Notes under the pieces: model-generated
Told to the model about the DNA's origin: nothing
The model's database searches: none
The model's input: the letters and a program-made list of their open reading frames with translations, nothing else
In this document: positions 1 to 9,105 of the stretch, one piece after another
How positions within the stretch are numbered: the stretch's first letter is position 1
Layout of the letters: every line of letters begins with the position of its first letter
Assembly: GCA_001600355.1 (NCBI GenBank)
Contig: BCJU01000003.1
Coordinates: 1,740,519 to 1,804,518 of the forward strand
Origin: Meira nashicola
Lineage: Eukaryota > Basidiomycota > Exobasidiomycetes > Exobasidiales > Brachybasidiaceae
Length of the DNA: 64,000 nt
Direction of reading: 5' to 3'
Made by a program: the position numbers and the translations under genes

Positions 1-615
1 ATCAATGTCCATCACGCCGTATTTTATCAATTCATCTTCGATTCGAATGTATGGATGATACCATAAGCCCGCTCCTAAAGGTTGAATGAATCCTATTCCT
101 AAACTACCAAGAAGTTTTGCTAACCAACTATAATGTTTTGAATTTTGTTTCATATTAATTCCATGCCAATGTTGTGGATGATTGACGGCCATGACTAAAT
201 CTATCATCTTTTTACCTTCTTTTGTTGTAGGTTTAGATGAATGTTCTGGACCTGCTTGACTTTGTGGAAAGACGCCTGAACCATATGCGAATGCGAATCG
301 AATAGGTTCTGGAAATGATTTTATAATTCTATCAAATCGTTTTGTCATTTCTAAATCTAATGGAACTACTTGATTTGCTCCAAACGATTTCGGAAAGCTA
401 GGTGGAGGAAAGGATGGAGTTTGTATATAACGAGCATCTTTGTGGTGAGAACCATTGCTGCTGTTGTCTGATGATGATGCACTGTTGTATTGTTGTTGGA
501 ATATCCTTGTTGAAGTATGAAATGATGTCGATTGAAAGAAGACGATATTTTTCGACACGAACAGGTCTTGCGTCGCTTGCAAGCAACCTTTTGATCCTAG
601 CCTTACAGCTACCAT
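1..615 (-). CDS. TAM41: Tam41 mitochondrial CDP-diacylglycerol synthase, N-terminal 205 residues (cut by window edge)
   Basis: Reading the minus strand from the ATG at 615-613 gives an open frame that runs off base 1. It encodes FAFAYGSGVFPQ (the conserved nucleotidyltransferase GSG motif of Tam41/Mmp37), then DLVMAVNHPQHWHGINMKQN, HYSWLAKLLG, GAGLWYHPY and IKYGVMD. All of these are hallmarks of the family. Tam41 makes CDP-diacylglycerol from phosphatidic acid on the matrix side of the inner mitochondrial membrane, the first committed step towards cardiolipin. The first ~45 residues are rich in S, T, K, R and Q with few acidic residues, as expected for a matrix-targeting presequence. A Ser/Asn-rich stretch separates it from the catalytic part. 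This ATG is the first in a frame that stays open upstream to about position 727. The C-terminal half lies outside the window. Confidence 0.9.
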   Translation of the reverse strand, partial: MVAVRLGSKGCLQATQDLFVSKNIVFFQSTSFHTSTRIFQQQYNSASSSDNSSNGSHHKDARYIQTPSFPPPSFPKSFGANQVVPLDLEMTKRFDRIIKSFPEPIRFAFAYGSGVFPQSQAGPEHSSKPTTKEGKKMIDLVMAVNHPQHWHGINMKQNSKHYSWLAKLLGSLGIGFIQPLGAGLWYHPYIRIEDELIKYGVMDID

Positions 616-1004
616 CTTGAAAACAAAGATTAGACTTTTGCGACCGAATAGGTAATGAAAAGGAAGTGAAAGCAGAATCAAAGCATAAAGATGACGGTGA
701 TGATGTACAGTACTTTTTCTTCGGGATTACTATGTTAGCAAGTGGAGAAGGAGAAGCGCCTTTTTTTTCGAGAAGAAACGTGTATTTAGCTTGCTTATTA
801 TTTTCCGGCTCTTTGCAGATGCACTCCCGCTTTAATTATACTCAGTCACATTCGGGAGAACAAGAGCTTCTAAAGACCGACGTGTTTTATATTGTATGAA
901 AATGCAAACATTCGTGTATGATCATACTGCAAATGCTTTTTCTTCGATCGTCTCAAAAATTGACATTAGATGATCCAAGGAGGTATATATTTGTACAATT
1001 CGGT
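616..1004. other. gap between TAM41 start and HUB1 end
   Basis: These 389 bases hold the TAM41 5' flank and the HUB1 3' flank. The open frames here are short, cysteine- and phenylalanine-rich and unlike any family I know. I see no RNA gene and no repeat. Confidence 0.6.
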
Positions 1005-1563
1005 TCAGTACATTTCTAAACTGGCCCCCTTCAGAATTTAAGGAAAGAGAGAAAGATGATGAGGTCAGAGAAAGAGAAATGTGTGCAATCGTATCCTCCA
1101 AACACTTACATCATGAATTTCATCTGGATCATAGTTGATAGGAGAGAGAAAACCGTATCAGCGGCTGAAATTTATGGAAAATGCCCACGTTGTATACTTA
1201 CAATCGCTGAGAGTGATGTGATCTTTGAAAACTGTGTACCATTTCTTCAATTGAATCTGATCAGAAATAAGACCGATAGATGTTAGATCTCTTTATTCCG
1301 AATCAACTTCGCTTGAAAAGCCAGTGAAGATAAATTTGTTGTAATATTCATATTTGCTTACCTTTTCGGGTGTTGTACCTGTTTGCGCTGCTATAAGCTT
1401 TTTCAAATCGCCCACAGTATCATCCGGACTGCATTTCACACGAACTGATGAAAGGAAGGGAGAATGTTAGCTTGCAAATAAAAAAGAAAAAGGGTAGAAT
1501 ATTGTGTCACTTACCTTTTCTTCCTAGTCGATCATTGGCGATCACTTCAATGAGTTTTGGCAT
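1005..1563 (-). CDS. HUB1: Hub1/UBL5 ubiquitin-like modifier, five exons
   Basis: A 74-residue protein assembled from five minus-strand exons: 1515-1563, 1362-1444, 1202-1256, 1110-1123 and 1005-1028. Every intron is GT-AG (70, 105, 78 and 81 nt), with donors GTAAGT or GTAAGC. The product starts [16 protein letters not shown], continues [49 protein letters not shown] and ends GASLEMY. This matches Hub1/UBL5 (normally 73 residues) along its whole length. Hub1 binds Snu66 and other spliceosome proteins non-covalently and tunes 5' splice-site choice. Exon 4 is only 14 nt. The end has a single tyrosine where many homologues have a YY pair plus one residue. The last acceptor (AAG then GGGG) is the least certain junction; it is chosen because it restores the conserved G-x-x-L-E-x-Y ending. 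HUB1 is divergent from AOS1, with 202 bp between start codons. Confidence 0.88.
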
Positions 1564-1663
1564 CTTTCTTTACCCCCTTTGAGAGTGATACGGAAGAAAG
1601 ATGCGTTGTCGATCAATAATGCATGTTTAATTTAGGTTGACAAAAAATAAATGCACAGTCCTG

Positions 1664-1669
1664 ACGCGT
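1664..1669. promoter_or_regulatory. ACGCGT (MCB-type) box in HUB1/AOS1 divergent promoter
   Basis: A perfect ACGCGT palindrome lies almost midway between the two start codons (1563 and 1766). The motif is the MluI cell-cycle box bound by MBF in yeasts. Its function here is inferred. Confidence 0.4.
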
Positions 1670-1765
1670 AAAAGAGCCGAGAACAGATCAGAACATATTC
1701 CAAAAACACATTCTCATTCTTCTACCACATACCCTTCCTTCCTGATAGCCTTGTTAAGGGTCACA

Positions 1766-2956
1766 ATGGCACAATCGAGTACGCATGATGGCGTTACAGA
1801 AGACGAAGCTGCCCTTTACGATCGTCAAATTCGACTTTGGGGCTTAGAAGCACAAGGAAAGATTCGTACTTCACATATCCTGGTAATTAATTTGGACGGT
1901 TTAACGACAGAAGCGATTAAAAATTGGGTTTTAGCCGGTATAAAGAGATTAACTTTGATTGATTTTCGTGATCATACGCAATGGAATGATTTGTCTGCAG
2001 GATTCTTTTGGAGAGAAGAAGATGTTGGTGAATCTTCAGATAGATTAACACCTGCTGCTGCACGCATTCAAGCTTTAAATCCTCTTGTCAAGATTGATAT
2101 ACTACCTTCCTCATCTCTTCAAAACCTTTTAAATCCGACATCTTCTTTGTTGGCAGATCTGAATCCAAGCGTTCTTGTCGTTGGTATTCCTTCCGGACAG
2201 CAAAGTTTATCATCGCAATGGAGCAAAGATTCTCTAATCACTTTGAACAATCGATCTCGACAATTAGGAATACCATTTTACATTTCTGGCAGTCAAGGTT
2301 TAAATGGATACATCTTTAGCGATTTAGGAGATTCACATCAATACGTGATCGAGAAGCCTGACGTAAATGCTGCCCTTCCTGCTTCGACGGTTGAAGGTGC
2401 AGCTTTAGGTGCAAAGGCATTCCCTGCAGAACAACAAAATTCTATTCCTCCGCCACAAGTAACTGTTGCATCTTCCTCTAAACGATTAGAAAAGATCAAG
2501 CAAGAATTTGTACCTTTACAAAAAGCCTTGGAAAAGTCATGGAAAGGACTTCCTCGTGCTCAATTGAGACGTCAGAAACCTAGCTTGGGATATTTTGGTG
2601 TATTGGCATTATGGCAATTAAGTGGGGATGGCAAAGTACCCTCGACGGAAGAATTAGCAAGCATTTGCAAAAGTCTTATTGAAGAGCGTGGTCTCGATCT
2701 GAAAACGTTGTTGGTATCAGAGGATGACTTTTCTGCTTTTATCGATGCTCTAGTTGTCAGCCTCTCTCAGCCGGGTGAATTTTCGCCTACATGCGCAATG
2801 GTTGGAGGAGTCTTATCGCAAGACGTACTCAACGCAATCGGAGGAAGGGAAGCACCTTTGGTTAATTGGTTTCAATTAGAAGGACTGACTGGCTCTGGGC
2901 AGATTCATGCATTGTCCACCCCGCAAAGCGTCATCGTACCTCCAACTGGAATCTAG
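1766..2956 (+). CDS. AOS1: SUMO-activating enzyme E1 subunit Aos1/SAE1
   Basis: A 396-residue protein whose N-terminus carries LYDRQIRLWGLEAQGKIR, the signature of the Aos1/ThiF fold. It is followed by a Rossmann-like stretch (HILVINLDGLTTEAIKNWVLAGI) and LTLIDFRDHTQWNDLSAGFF. The C-terminal region has the Aos1-typical GGVLSQDVLNAIGG motif. Aos1 pairs with Uba2 to adenylate SUMO in the nucleus; the catalytic cysteine sits in Uba2, so none is expected here. The start is the ATG at 1766 (MAQSSTHDG). The frame is open further upstream, but only the stretch from this ATG resembles the family, and the upstream part is Ser/Thr/His-rich leader sequence. Length is close to the family's usual ~350 residues. 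The gene converges on CSE1 with 90 bp between stop codons. Confidence 0.9.
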   Translation: MAQSSTHDGVTEDEAALYDRQIRLWGLEAQGKIRTSHILVINLDGLTTEAIKNWVLAGIKRLTLIDFRDHTQWNDLSAGFFWREEDVGESSDRLTPAAARIQALNPLVKIDILPSSSLQNLLNPTSSLLADLNPSVLVVGIPSGQQSLSSQWSKDSLITLNNRSRQLGIPFYISGSQGLNGYIFSDLGDSHQYVIEKPDVNAALPASTVEGAALGAKAFPAEQQNSIPPPQVTVASSSKRLEKIKQEFVPLQKALEKSWKGLPRAQLRRQKPSLGYFGVLALWQLSGDGKVPSTEELASICKSLIEERGLDLKTLLVSEDDFSAFIDALVVSLSQPGEFSPTCAMVGGVLSQDVLNAIGGREAPLVNWFQLEGLTGSGQIHALSTPQSVIVPPTGI

Positions 2957-3046
2957 ATGTATACCCATACATCTTCCATGTGTACTTAGAGTGATAGATA
3001 CAAAGAAATGTAATTTTATTCATTGGTCGATTTATACAATTTTGTT

Positions 3047-6000
3047 TTATGCCATGTACTGCTGTAAGTTTTGGAGAAGATTAGATGGTATTTGGGACAG
3101 AATTGAAGAGATTTTTTGAGATTGTTGTGCGTTTAATGCTTTTAGGCCGTTGCCCAAATATTGTCGAATATCTTTTCCTTGCAATACGACGGAAGCTAAA
3201 TCATTCTTTGCTGTTGCTGAAGCAGTTATCGAACCACGCAAAACAGCAAATGAACCTTGAAATCCTGCACCGCCTGCTCCACCTTGTTCTTCCCAATCTT
3301 GCAAGAATACTTCATCTGCTTCTGCTTGAGCATCTCTAGCTGATAAAGCTGTTGCCAAAGAAGCATCTTCGGTCATACGTAAGATTGCCGAAAGAACGGC
3401 AGGAAATGCAGTCGTCAAACCTGGTTGTTCTAACATCCTTTGACCTTCTACCAACAAACGAGAGAAGCCTGTTACCACCGTCCGTTTCTGTCTGGGTAAA
3501 GCTTTTGGTAAATCGGGCAACATGACACCTTGTAATATTTGACCAAATAAACCTGGTTGAACACCGTCAAATGAATCAACAACATAATCAGGGAAGCCAT
3601 TATCTTTAATGCAGCACATAGAAGCAACAAAGTGAACAAAGGCGCGAGAGAATTTCTCTGTTCGACTACTTTGCAATCTGGTTAACATCAACGTTAGAAC
3701 AGGTGTCCTGTACGACGTCAATCTGCCCTTGTCAACGTGTGTGAAAATGCTCAACAAGAGTTCAAATCCGTATTCATCATTCACTCTACTTGCAATCAAT
3801 TGTTGATAGATACCCAAAAGACTTTGCAAAGCTGAATCGTCCAATTGTGCGCTTCCTTTTGACAGAAATGCTTGAAGCAGACGAACCAAAGCAGGAATAT
3901 TGCTTCTTGCTTGCCATAAAGCCGGTGTCAATAAAGAAGGTAACAAAGAAGTGTACGAAGGTGGAATTTCACCTCCAGGTCTAATTTCAAGCATTTGCGA
4001 TAAAATCTGGAAAACGAATGGAACGAATTCTGATACATCATTTTGCAAAATGGCCATGAAAGGAGTCGAAAGTGATTGTTCAAAGTCCGAAACGGTAGAT
4101 GCATTGGCAGCTGTGACAAAACGGATCAATGCTGATATACTTTCGAAACAATATTGGCTAAACTTGGGATTACTTGGATTTTTGAGAATCTCCGAAAGAA
4201 TTGCCGTAAGATGCGACAAAACAGGTCCGCGAGCGTCCACCATTCGCTCTCTTGCTGTGACGATCAAACGCATAACGCAACGCATCAAGTAATCATTTTC
4301 GGCCACTTTCTCAGGAGTGGAACCACTTTGAATGTTACGGAATAAAGCCATCAAAATTGCTTCTGCAAATGGTTGTACGTCATCTGGAGTGAAAAGTGGC
4401 GTTGTACGGGATTGGGGAGATTTGAGGAAAAGGATTCGCTCAATAGCAATTGCTGCATACGATGATGTTACATAGCTTTGCGATTCCAAATGACGAACAA
4501 GTAGTGGAAGTACTGAAAGCAGCTGTCCTTTGGTCAATTGATTTCTGAACGTTTGAAGATATTTGATCGCATCGACTTGCAAGATCGGATGGACTGAATT
4601 TGTATCAGCTTGAAGATCTACAAAGACATTGTCTGAAAAGAATTGTACGACATTGACCAAAGAATTCGTTGATGAAACACCCCCAGCAGCTGTACTACTT
4701 GTACTAGCGATACTGGTCAAAAGATAAACCGCTGTATCTTTCATTCGCCAATTCTTTACTGGATCTTCTGTATACTTTTGCAGGTATTGTGTGATATATC
4801 TTGAAATGATTGATGTGATTTGATCGGCAAATTGATCCAGAAGAGCGCGCGAGAAAGAGGATGCAGCCCTTCTGCGTGTATCTGCATCAAGTGTTTCCAT
4901 TGCAAAGTCTCTTCGGATCCACTCCAATGGTTCATCTTCAAACATTTCTTCATCTTGTTCTCTTAGAGATATGTTTGGTAGAATAATTGCTTCTACAAAC
5001 GCATTCAAAGTCTCATCGCTAGAAAATGTAGCCCTTTGGGAGGGCATGCGCACGATTGTGGCAAGGAATGCGATTGCTCTAGACACCATCACGTCCTCCT
5101 TTTCGCCCTGTCCACAACCTCCCAACATTTCCCAAACTGATTTGACCAGTTCGGGAACAAAGGGTTCGGTCACGTCCAAGTATCGTTGAGCATACAACTC
5201 TCCGATACTACATATTTCTGCTCTAATTTTCTGTCCATCTTGAGGAGTTGCTTCGTCTGGGTCGCCTTCCATGATATTTGCCAAGGCCGGGTTGCGTACA
5301 TAGATCCCATTCGGCTGTGCTTTTGGGTTGAGATATTTGAGCATGATACCAAAGACAGATTGAAGGTTGTCTTCAAATAAGGGTGGCAAATCTTGAGCTG
5401 ATAAATCGTGGAAGATTTGTAAAAGCAACAAGAGAGTCGATGTTGTAGAAGGTATTGGAGAAGGTTGCGATAAAGCTTCGTCTGTTACTCTGAGAAGCTC
5501 CAAAAAGGGCTGTGCAAATTTTTCTAGAACCAAATTGATTTCTGTATACAAGGCATCAGATCGAAATGCTGCTCTCCATTTACGGAAGATGCTATGTGCC
5601 GATTGTAAAACTGCTTGTAGTGCGACTGAGTCAGGCGATAAACCCTGCATGCCTGTCACAAGTTCGTCGATTAGCGTTGGCCATTTCTCCGGGAAGTCCT
5701 TATCTGCGATCAATGAAATGCATTCGCTTAATTGTAATCGCAGTCCAATAGGGTTTACCGATAAAGCATTAGGCTGAGATAATTGCAGTAAGAGTGGAAG
5801 TAGAGACGAACGAAGTTGTTGACGATCAGATTCAGGTACTAATTGGTATATGGATAATTGTTGATTATTTTCCAATTCCAATTGTTCATCATCAGACCAA
5901 GCTTGACGACAGACATTTTTTAACTTGATAGAAGCTGCTAATCGAACAGGAATCGGTTGATCGGAATAAGACGAGATCAAATTGATCAAAAGTAAAGCGA

Positions 6001-6133
6001 AATGCTGTTCAGGCTGTCTTTCTAAAGAGGTTAAAGTTGACTCTGCTTGTTGACGAGCTGCTGGATTGAGCGTATCACTGAAAAGTTTTGATAAATGACC
6101 GATCATCTCGGTCGAAGGACCGGAGTTGGCCAT
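3047..6133 (-). CDS. CSE1: Cse1/CAS exportin-2, importin-alpha re-exporter
   Basis: A 1028-residue HEAT-repeat protein of the importin-beta superfamily. The N-terminal domain (about residues 10-110) has the family pattern AARQQAESTLTSLE, then IRLAASIKLKN-like RLAASIKLKNVCRQAW and the LLPLLLQLSQP segment. The middle contains the characteristic NISLREQDEEMFEDEPLEWIRRD insertion of Cse1. Cse1 with RanGTP carries importin-alpha back to the cytoplasm through the nuclear pore. Length compares with 960 residues in budding yeast. The start is the ATG at 6133 (MANSGPSTEM); an in-frame ATG 16 codons upstream adds only a Ser/Phe-rich leader and is less likely. I see no intron. Confidence 0.93.
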   Translation of the reverse strand: MANSGPSTEMIGHLSKLFSDTLNPAARQQAESTLTSLERQPEQHFALLLINLISSYSDQPIPVRLAASIKLKNVCRQAWSDDEQLELENNQQLSIYQLVPESDRQQLRSSLLPLLLQLSQPNALSVNPIGLRLQLSECISLIADKDFPEKWPTLIDELVTGMQGLSPDSVALQAVLQSAHSIFRKWRAAFRSDALYTEINLVLEKFAQPFLELLRVTDEALSQPSPIPSTTSTLLLLLQIFHDLSAQDLPPLFEDNLQSVFGIMLKYLNPKAQPNGIYVRNPALANIMEGDPDEATPQDGQKIRAEICSIGELYAQRYLDVTEPFVPELVKSVWEMLGGCGQGEKEDVMVSRAIAFLATIVRMPSQRATFSSDETLNAFVEAIILPNISLREQDEEMFEDEPLEWIRRDFAMETLDADTRRRAASSFSRALLDQFADQITSIISRYITQYLQKYTEDPVKNWRMKDTAVYLLTSIASTSSTAAGGVSSTNSLVNVVQFFSDNVFVDLQADTNSVHPILQVDAIKYLQTFRNQLTKGQLLSVLPLLVRHLESQSYVTSSYAAIAIERILFLKSPQSRTTPLFTPDDVQPFAEAILMALFRNIQSGSTPEKVAENDYLMRCVMRLIVTARERMVDARGPVLSHLTAILSEILKNPSNPKFSQYCFESISALIRFVTAANASTVSDFEQSLSTPFMAILQNDVSEFVPFVFQILSQMLEIRPGGEIPPSYTSLLPSLLTPALWQARSNIPALVRLLQAFLSKGSAQLDDSALQSLLGIYQQLIASRVNDEYGFELLLSIFTHVDKGRLTSYRTPVLTLMLTRLQSSRTEKFSRAFVHFVASMCCIKDNGFPDYVVDSFDGVQPGLFGQILQGVMLPDLPKALPRQKRTVVTGFSRLLVEGQRMLEQPGLTTAFPAVLSAILRMTEDASLATALSARDAQAEADEVFLQDWEEQGGAGGAGFQGSFAVLRGSITASATAKNDLASVVLQGKDIRQYLGNGLKALNAQQSQKISSILSQIPSNLLQNLQQYMA

Positions 6134-6271
6134 CTTTGTAGAGAAGGAGAAAAAAGATGGATGCAGAGATGAAGGAATCAAACAACACTCATTCAGAAGA
6201 ACTTCTTTTTTCCCTTTCTTTTAACGCAAAAGTTGGCCTATGCGCCAGGCTTGTTTAGTGTTGGTCTATCA

Positions 6272-6277
6272 ACGCGT
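6272..6277. promoter_or_regulatory. ACGCGT box upstream of CSE1
   Basis: Perfect ACGCGT 139 bp upstream of the CSE1 ATG, within AACGCGTTTG. MCB-type by sequence only. Confidence 0.35.
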
Positions 6278-6727
6278 TTGATTGAAACGCACACAGGCTG
6301 ACATTGGTCTTTTTTTTGGCCCTCGAAACACGTGCAAAACTTTTTCTGTAACCGAATTGCTTCCTGAACCACTTCACCAATAACACTAACAGATCAAAAG
6401 CTAAATCTGTGGGACCACGTATACTGCTAAAGAGATGATAATAATACAGCTTCGATCAGACATGGCCTAGCCGATCAATTGGAATAAGCTGCTAAAGAGT
6501 TGAGTGTATACCATCATATCTATTTCGATTGAAACAATAGTGGTCATGATATTAATATGTCCTATATATATATATACACCTGAATGGTCTATTGAATCAA
6601 GAAATGAGAATGATTTCAGTTTCTTTATCGTAACCTTCACGGTAGGAGAATATAGTCAAATTGAAGGGCGACAAAGTCGATCGATATACACGCCTTAGTA
6701 AGCCGCATACACGCCCTTACATAGACT

Positions 6728-6733
6728 ACGCGT
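6728..6733. promoter_or_regulatory. ACGCGT box upstream of UVE1
   Basis: Perfect ACGCGT 242 bp upstream of the UVE1 ATG, within TACGCGTAAAAG. MCB-type by sequence only. Confidence 0.35.
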
Positions 6734-6969
6734 AAAAGAAGATCGTCATCCTAAATCAGCGTGCGCAAATGACGTCTGTCTTGTTTTTAAGCGGATTTTT
6801 CTCCACATGAGTGTGTTAAGACATGCATACATGCATGCATGCAGGGCTCTGAAGTTTTTGTGTATGTAACTGGAAGTTTGATCATGAAGGAAGTAATAAA
6901 AAGAAAGATAACGAGAAATTTGTAAGAACCTGAGAATTGACTTTATTACGATCATCTAATTCTCTTTCC

Positions 6970-8928
6970 ATGCAAATATTTCAATTTTTGATTAAGAGAC
7001 AGATTCGAGTTTTACATCCGTTCCATCCACTCTTCTCACGTTCATTCATCGGTATGCCAACTGCTATTCGTATAAAGATTGAGAATAATAATGGTCCAAC
7101 ATCGCAACAAGAAAGATTACAACCGAGAAGAAGGAGTGGTAGGATGGTAAAAGCTATTCATACGGTCAAAGATGAACCCTTAGAAGAAGAAGAACGGCCA
7201 CTACCGCCACCAGCTAAAAGAAGTAGAAAGACATCACAAATCAAACAAGATGCAGTAGATGATTCGAAACCAGCACCTAAAAGACGGAGAAAAGTTGCAA
7301 GTAAAGTGAATAACTATAACGAGGAAGGGGAAGATGATCAAGAGAATGAAGAAACATACAAGCAAGAAAGCAGTGATGAATCAAATACTGAAAAACCAGC
7401 AGAAAAGAAGAAGAAGAAAGGCGGTGGTGGAGGAGGTAAAAGGGCAAAAAAGCCAAAGGAGCCAATCGTATACATTATACCTGATGTTCCAAAGAGAGAT
7501 TTTCGATTAGAAGGACCTATAGAAAAACGAGCAGAAAGAAGTAATGGCTATAGTGGAAGATTAGGATACGCATGTTTAAATACAGTTTTACGAAATCAAG
7601 ATCCACCTGTATTTTGTTCAAGAAATGTTCGAATTAAAACAATCGAAGAAAAAGGATTAGATTATGTGAAAGAATTAGCAAGACAAAACGTTTTGGATAT
7701 AATTCCATTATTAGAATGGAATGCTGCTAATAATATTCATTTGATGCGTTTATCATCAGAAATATTCCCTTTTGCATCACATGAAGTTTATGGATATGAT
7801 ATCGCATTTGCAGCAAAAGAATTAGCTGAAGCAGGTGCAGCAGCAAAGAGACTTAATCAAAGATTAACCATGCATCCCGGTCAATTTTGTCAACTTGGAA
7901 CACCAAAGAAGAGCGTTTTAGAAGCAAGTTTGAGAGAATTAGACGTTCATGCAAAAGTGTTGGATTTGATGGGCGTTGGCAGTGAAGGTGTGATGATCTT
8001 ACACGGTGGCGGTACTTTTGGAGATAGAGAAGCAACGTTGAATAGAATTCGAGAAACGATTAATACTCGCCTTTCACCTTCGGTAAGAAGTAGACTCGTT
8101 TTGGAAAATGATGAATTGGGTTATAGCGCTGAAGAACTTTTACCTTTATGTGAATCACTCGATCCTCCGGTTCCTTTGGTGTTTGACTTTCATCATGATA
8201 TGTTAAGACCATCTTCTCTTTCGCCTGCTGAAATCATTCAACGTGCACAAGTAATTTTTGCCAAACGTGGTGTACCGCCAAAATATCATCTTTCCGAACC
8301 AAGGCCAGGAGCAGCAAATCATCGTGATAGAAGAGCACATTCTGATCGTTGTGCAGAATTACCGCCAGATTTACCTGCAAATGCAGATTTAATGTTAGAA
8401 TGCAAAGATAAAGAACAAGGAGTTTTAGAAATGTTTAGAATTTATGGTTTATTTGACGTTCAACATGATGTTTTACGACCACCTGCAAATGATTTAACAA
8501 TGTCAACCGCAGGCAGAAGGTCAAAATTAGACGGTCAAGGTGGAGCAACACATCCTAATCCGGCAAGGAAATCGCCAACAAAAGAGAATGGTAATGATCA
8601 ATCAGACAACGAAATCGAACCTTCACCTAAGAAGAAACGTGAAACTGATCATTCTCTTATCGAAAGATTGATAGAAAAAGCAAAATTATTAGCAGCTAAA
8701 CGTGGTAAAGAATATAAAGGTCCAAGAAGTCAAACTGAAATCAATCAAAGCAAAGAAGGTTTAGCTACTAGTGTTGAAGTTAAACGAGATATGGAATTAC
8801 AAGCAGATTGGATTCGTTCTGAATTACGTGCAGGAAGAGAACGTAGACCTTTTCCAGGTTCAGCAGACGCTCAATCTGAACTCGATCAACCTCAATCACA
8901 ATCACAACCTGAGCCTGAAGCTTATTAA
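6970..8928 (+). CDS. UVE1: UV-damage endonuclease Uve1/UvdE
   Basis: A 652-residue protein. Residues ~190-480 form the UvdE TIM-barrel: NGYSGRLGYACLNTVLR, MHPGQFCQLG (His302), LHGGGTFGDRE, LVLENDELGY (Glu379) and DFHHDML (408-410). These are the metal ligands and active-site strands of the family. The enzyme nicks 5' of UV photoproducts and other lesions, giving repair independent of nucleotide excision. The N-terminal ~190 residues are basic and low-complexity, with PKRRRK and a poly-Lys/Gly run as nuclear-localisation candidates and an acidic VKDEP sumoylation-like site. The first ATG (6970) starts a basic, hydrophobic leader with no acidic residue, typical of a mitochondrial presequence. 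A second in-frame ATG at 7054 would remove it. The frame stays open upstream of 6970, but without an ATG. The C-terminal ~170 residues are charged and variable. Confidence 0.93.
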   Translation: MQIFQFLIKRQIRVLHPFHPLFSRSFIGMPTAIRIKIENNNGPTSQQERLQPRRRSGRMVKAIHTVKDEPLEEEERPLPPPAKRSRKTSQIKQDAVDDSKPAPKRRRKVASKVNNYNEEGEDDQENEETYKQESSDESNTEKPAEKKKKKGGGGGGKRAKKPKEPIVYIIPDVPKRDFRLEGPIEKRAERSNGYSGRLGYACLNTVLRNQDPPVFCSRNVRIKTIEEKGLDYVKELARQNVLDIIPLLEWNAANNIHLMRLSSEIFPFASHEVYGYDIAFAAKELAEAGAAAKRLNQRLTMHPGQFCQLGTPKKSVLEASLRELDVHAKVLDLMGVGSEGVMILHGGGTFGDREATLNRIRETINTRLSPSVRSRLVLENDELGYSAEELLPLCESLDPPVPLVFDFHHDMLRPSSLSPAEIIQRAQVIFAKRGVPPKYHLSEPRPGAANHRDRRAHSDRCAELPPDLPANADLMLECKDKEQGVLEMFRIYGLFDVQHDVLRPPANDLTMSTAGRRSKLDGQGGATHPNPARKSPTKENGNDQSDNEIEPSPKKKRETDHSLIERLIEKAKLLAAKRGKEYKGPRSQTEINQSKEGLATSVEVKRDMELQADWIRSELRAGRERRPFPGSADAQSELDQPQSQSQPEPEAY

Positions 8929-9105
8929 AACAGTAAAAGTGTATAATATAATAAAATGATGAATTGATTGTCCTTTGGTATAAATTGAAAATGTCCAAAA
9001 TGTTTCAAATGGTATTATAAATGATTGTAAAAAGAAGACGAAAGATGTGCTGTGAAGACCATGCATTACAATTAAAGAGAGATTTATGTTGTGAGAAAAA
9101 TGATG

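Larger units (their letters stand above)
6134..6969. other. CSE1/UVE1 divergent promoter region
   Basis: An 836-bp intergenic stretch with no plausible gene. It holds two ACGCGT boxes, a short TA run near 6566-6580 and a CATG-rich alternating tract (about 6824-6842). Confidence 0.6.

Noticed and set aside
6824..6842. CATGCATGCATG tract as a functional element
   Set aside because: A short alternating tract in a promoter; no second copy or partner that would give it meaning.
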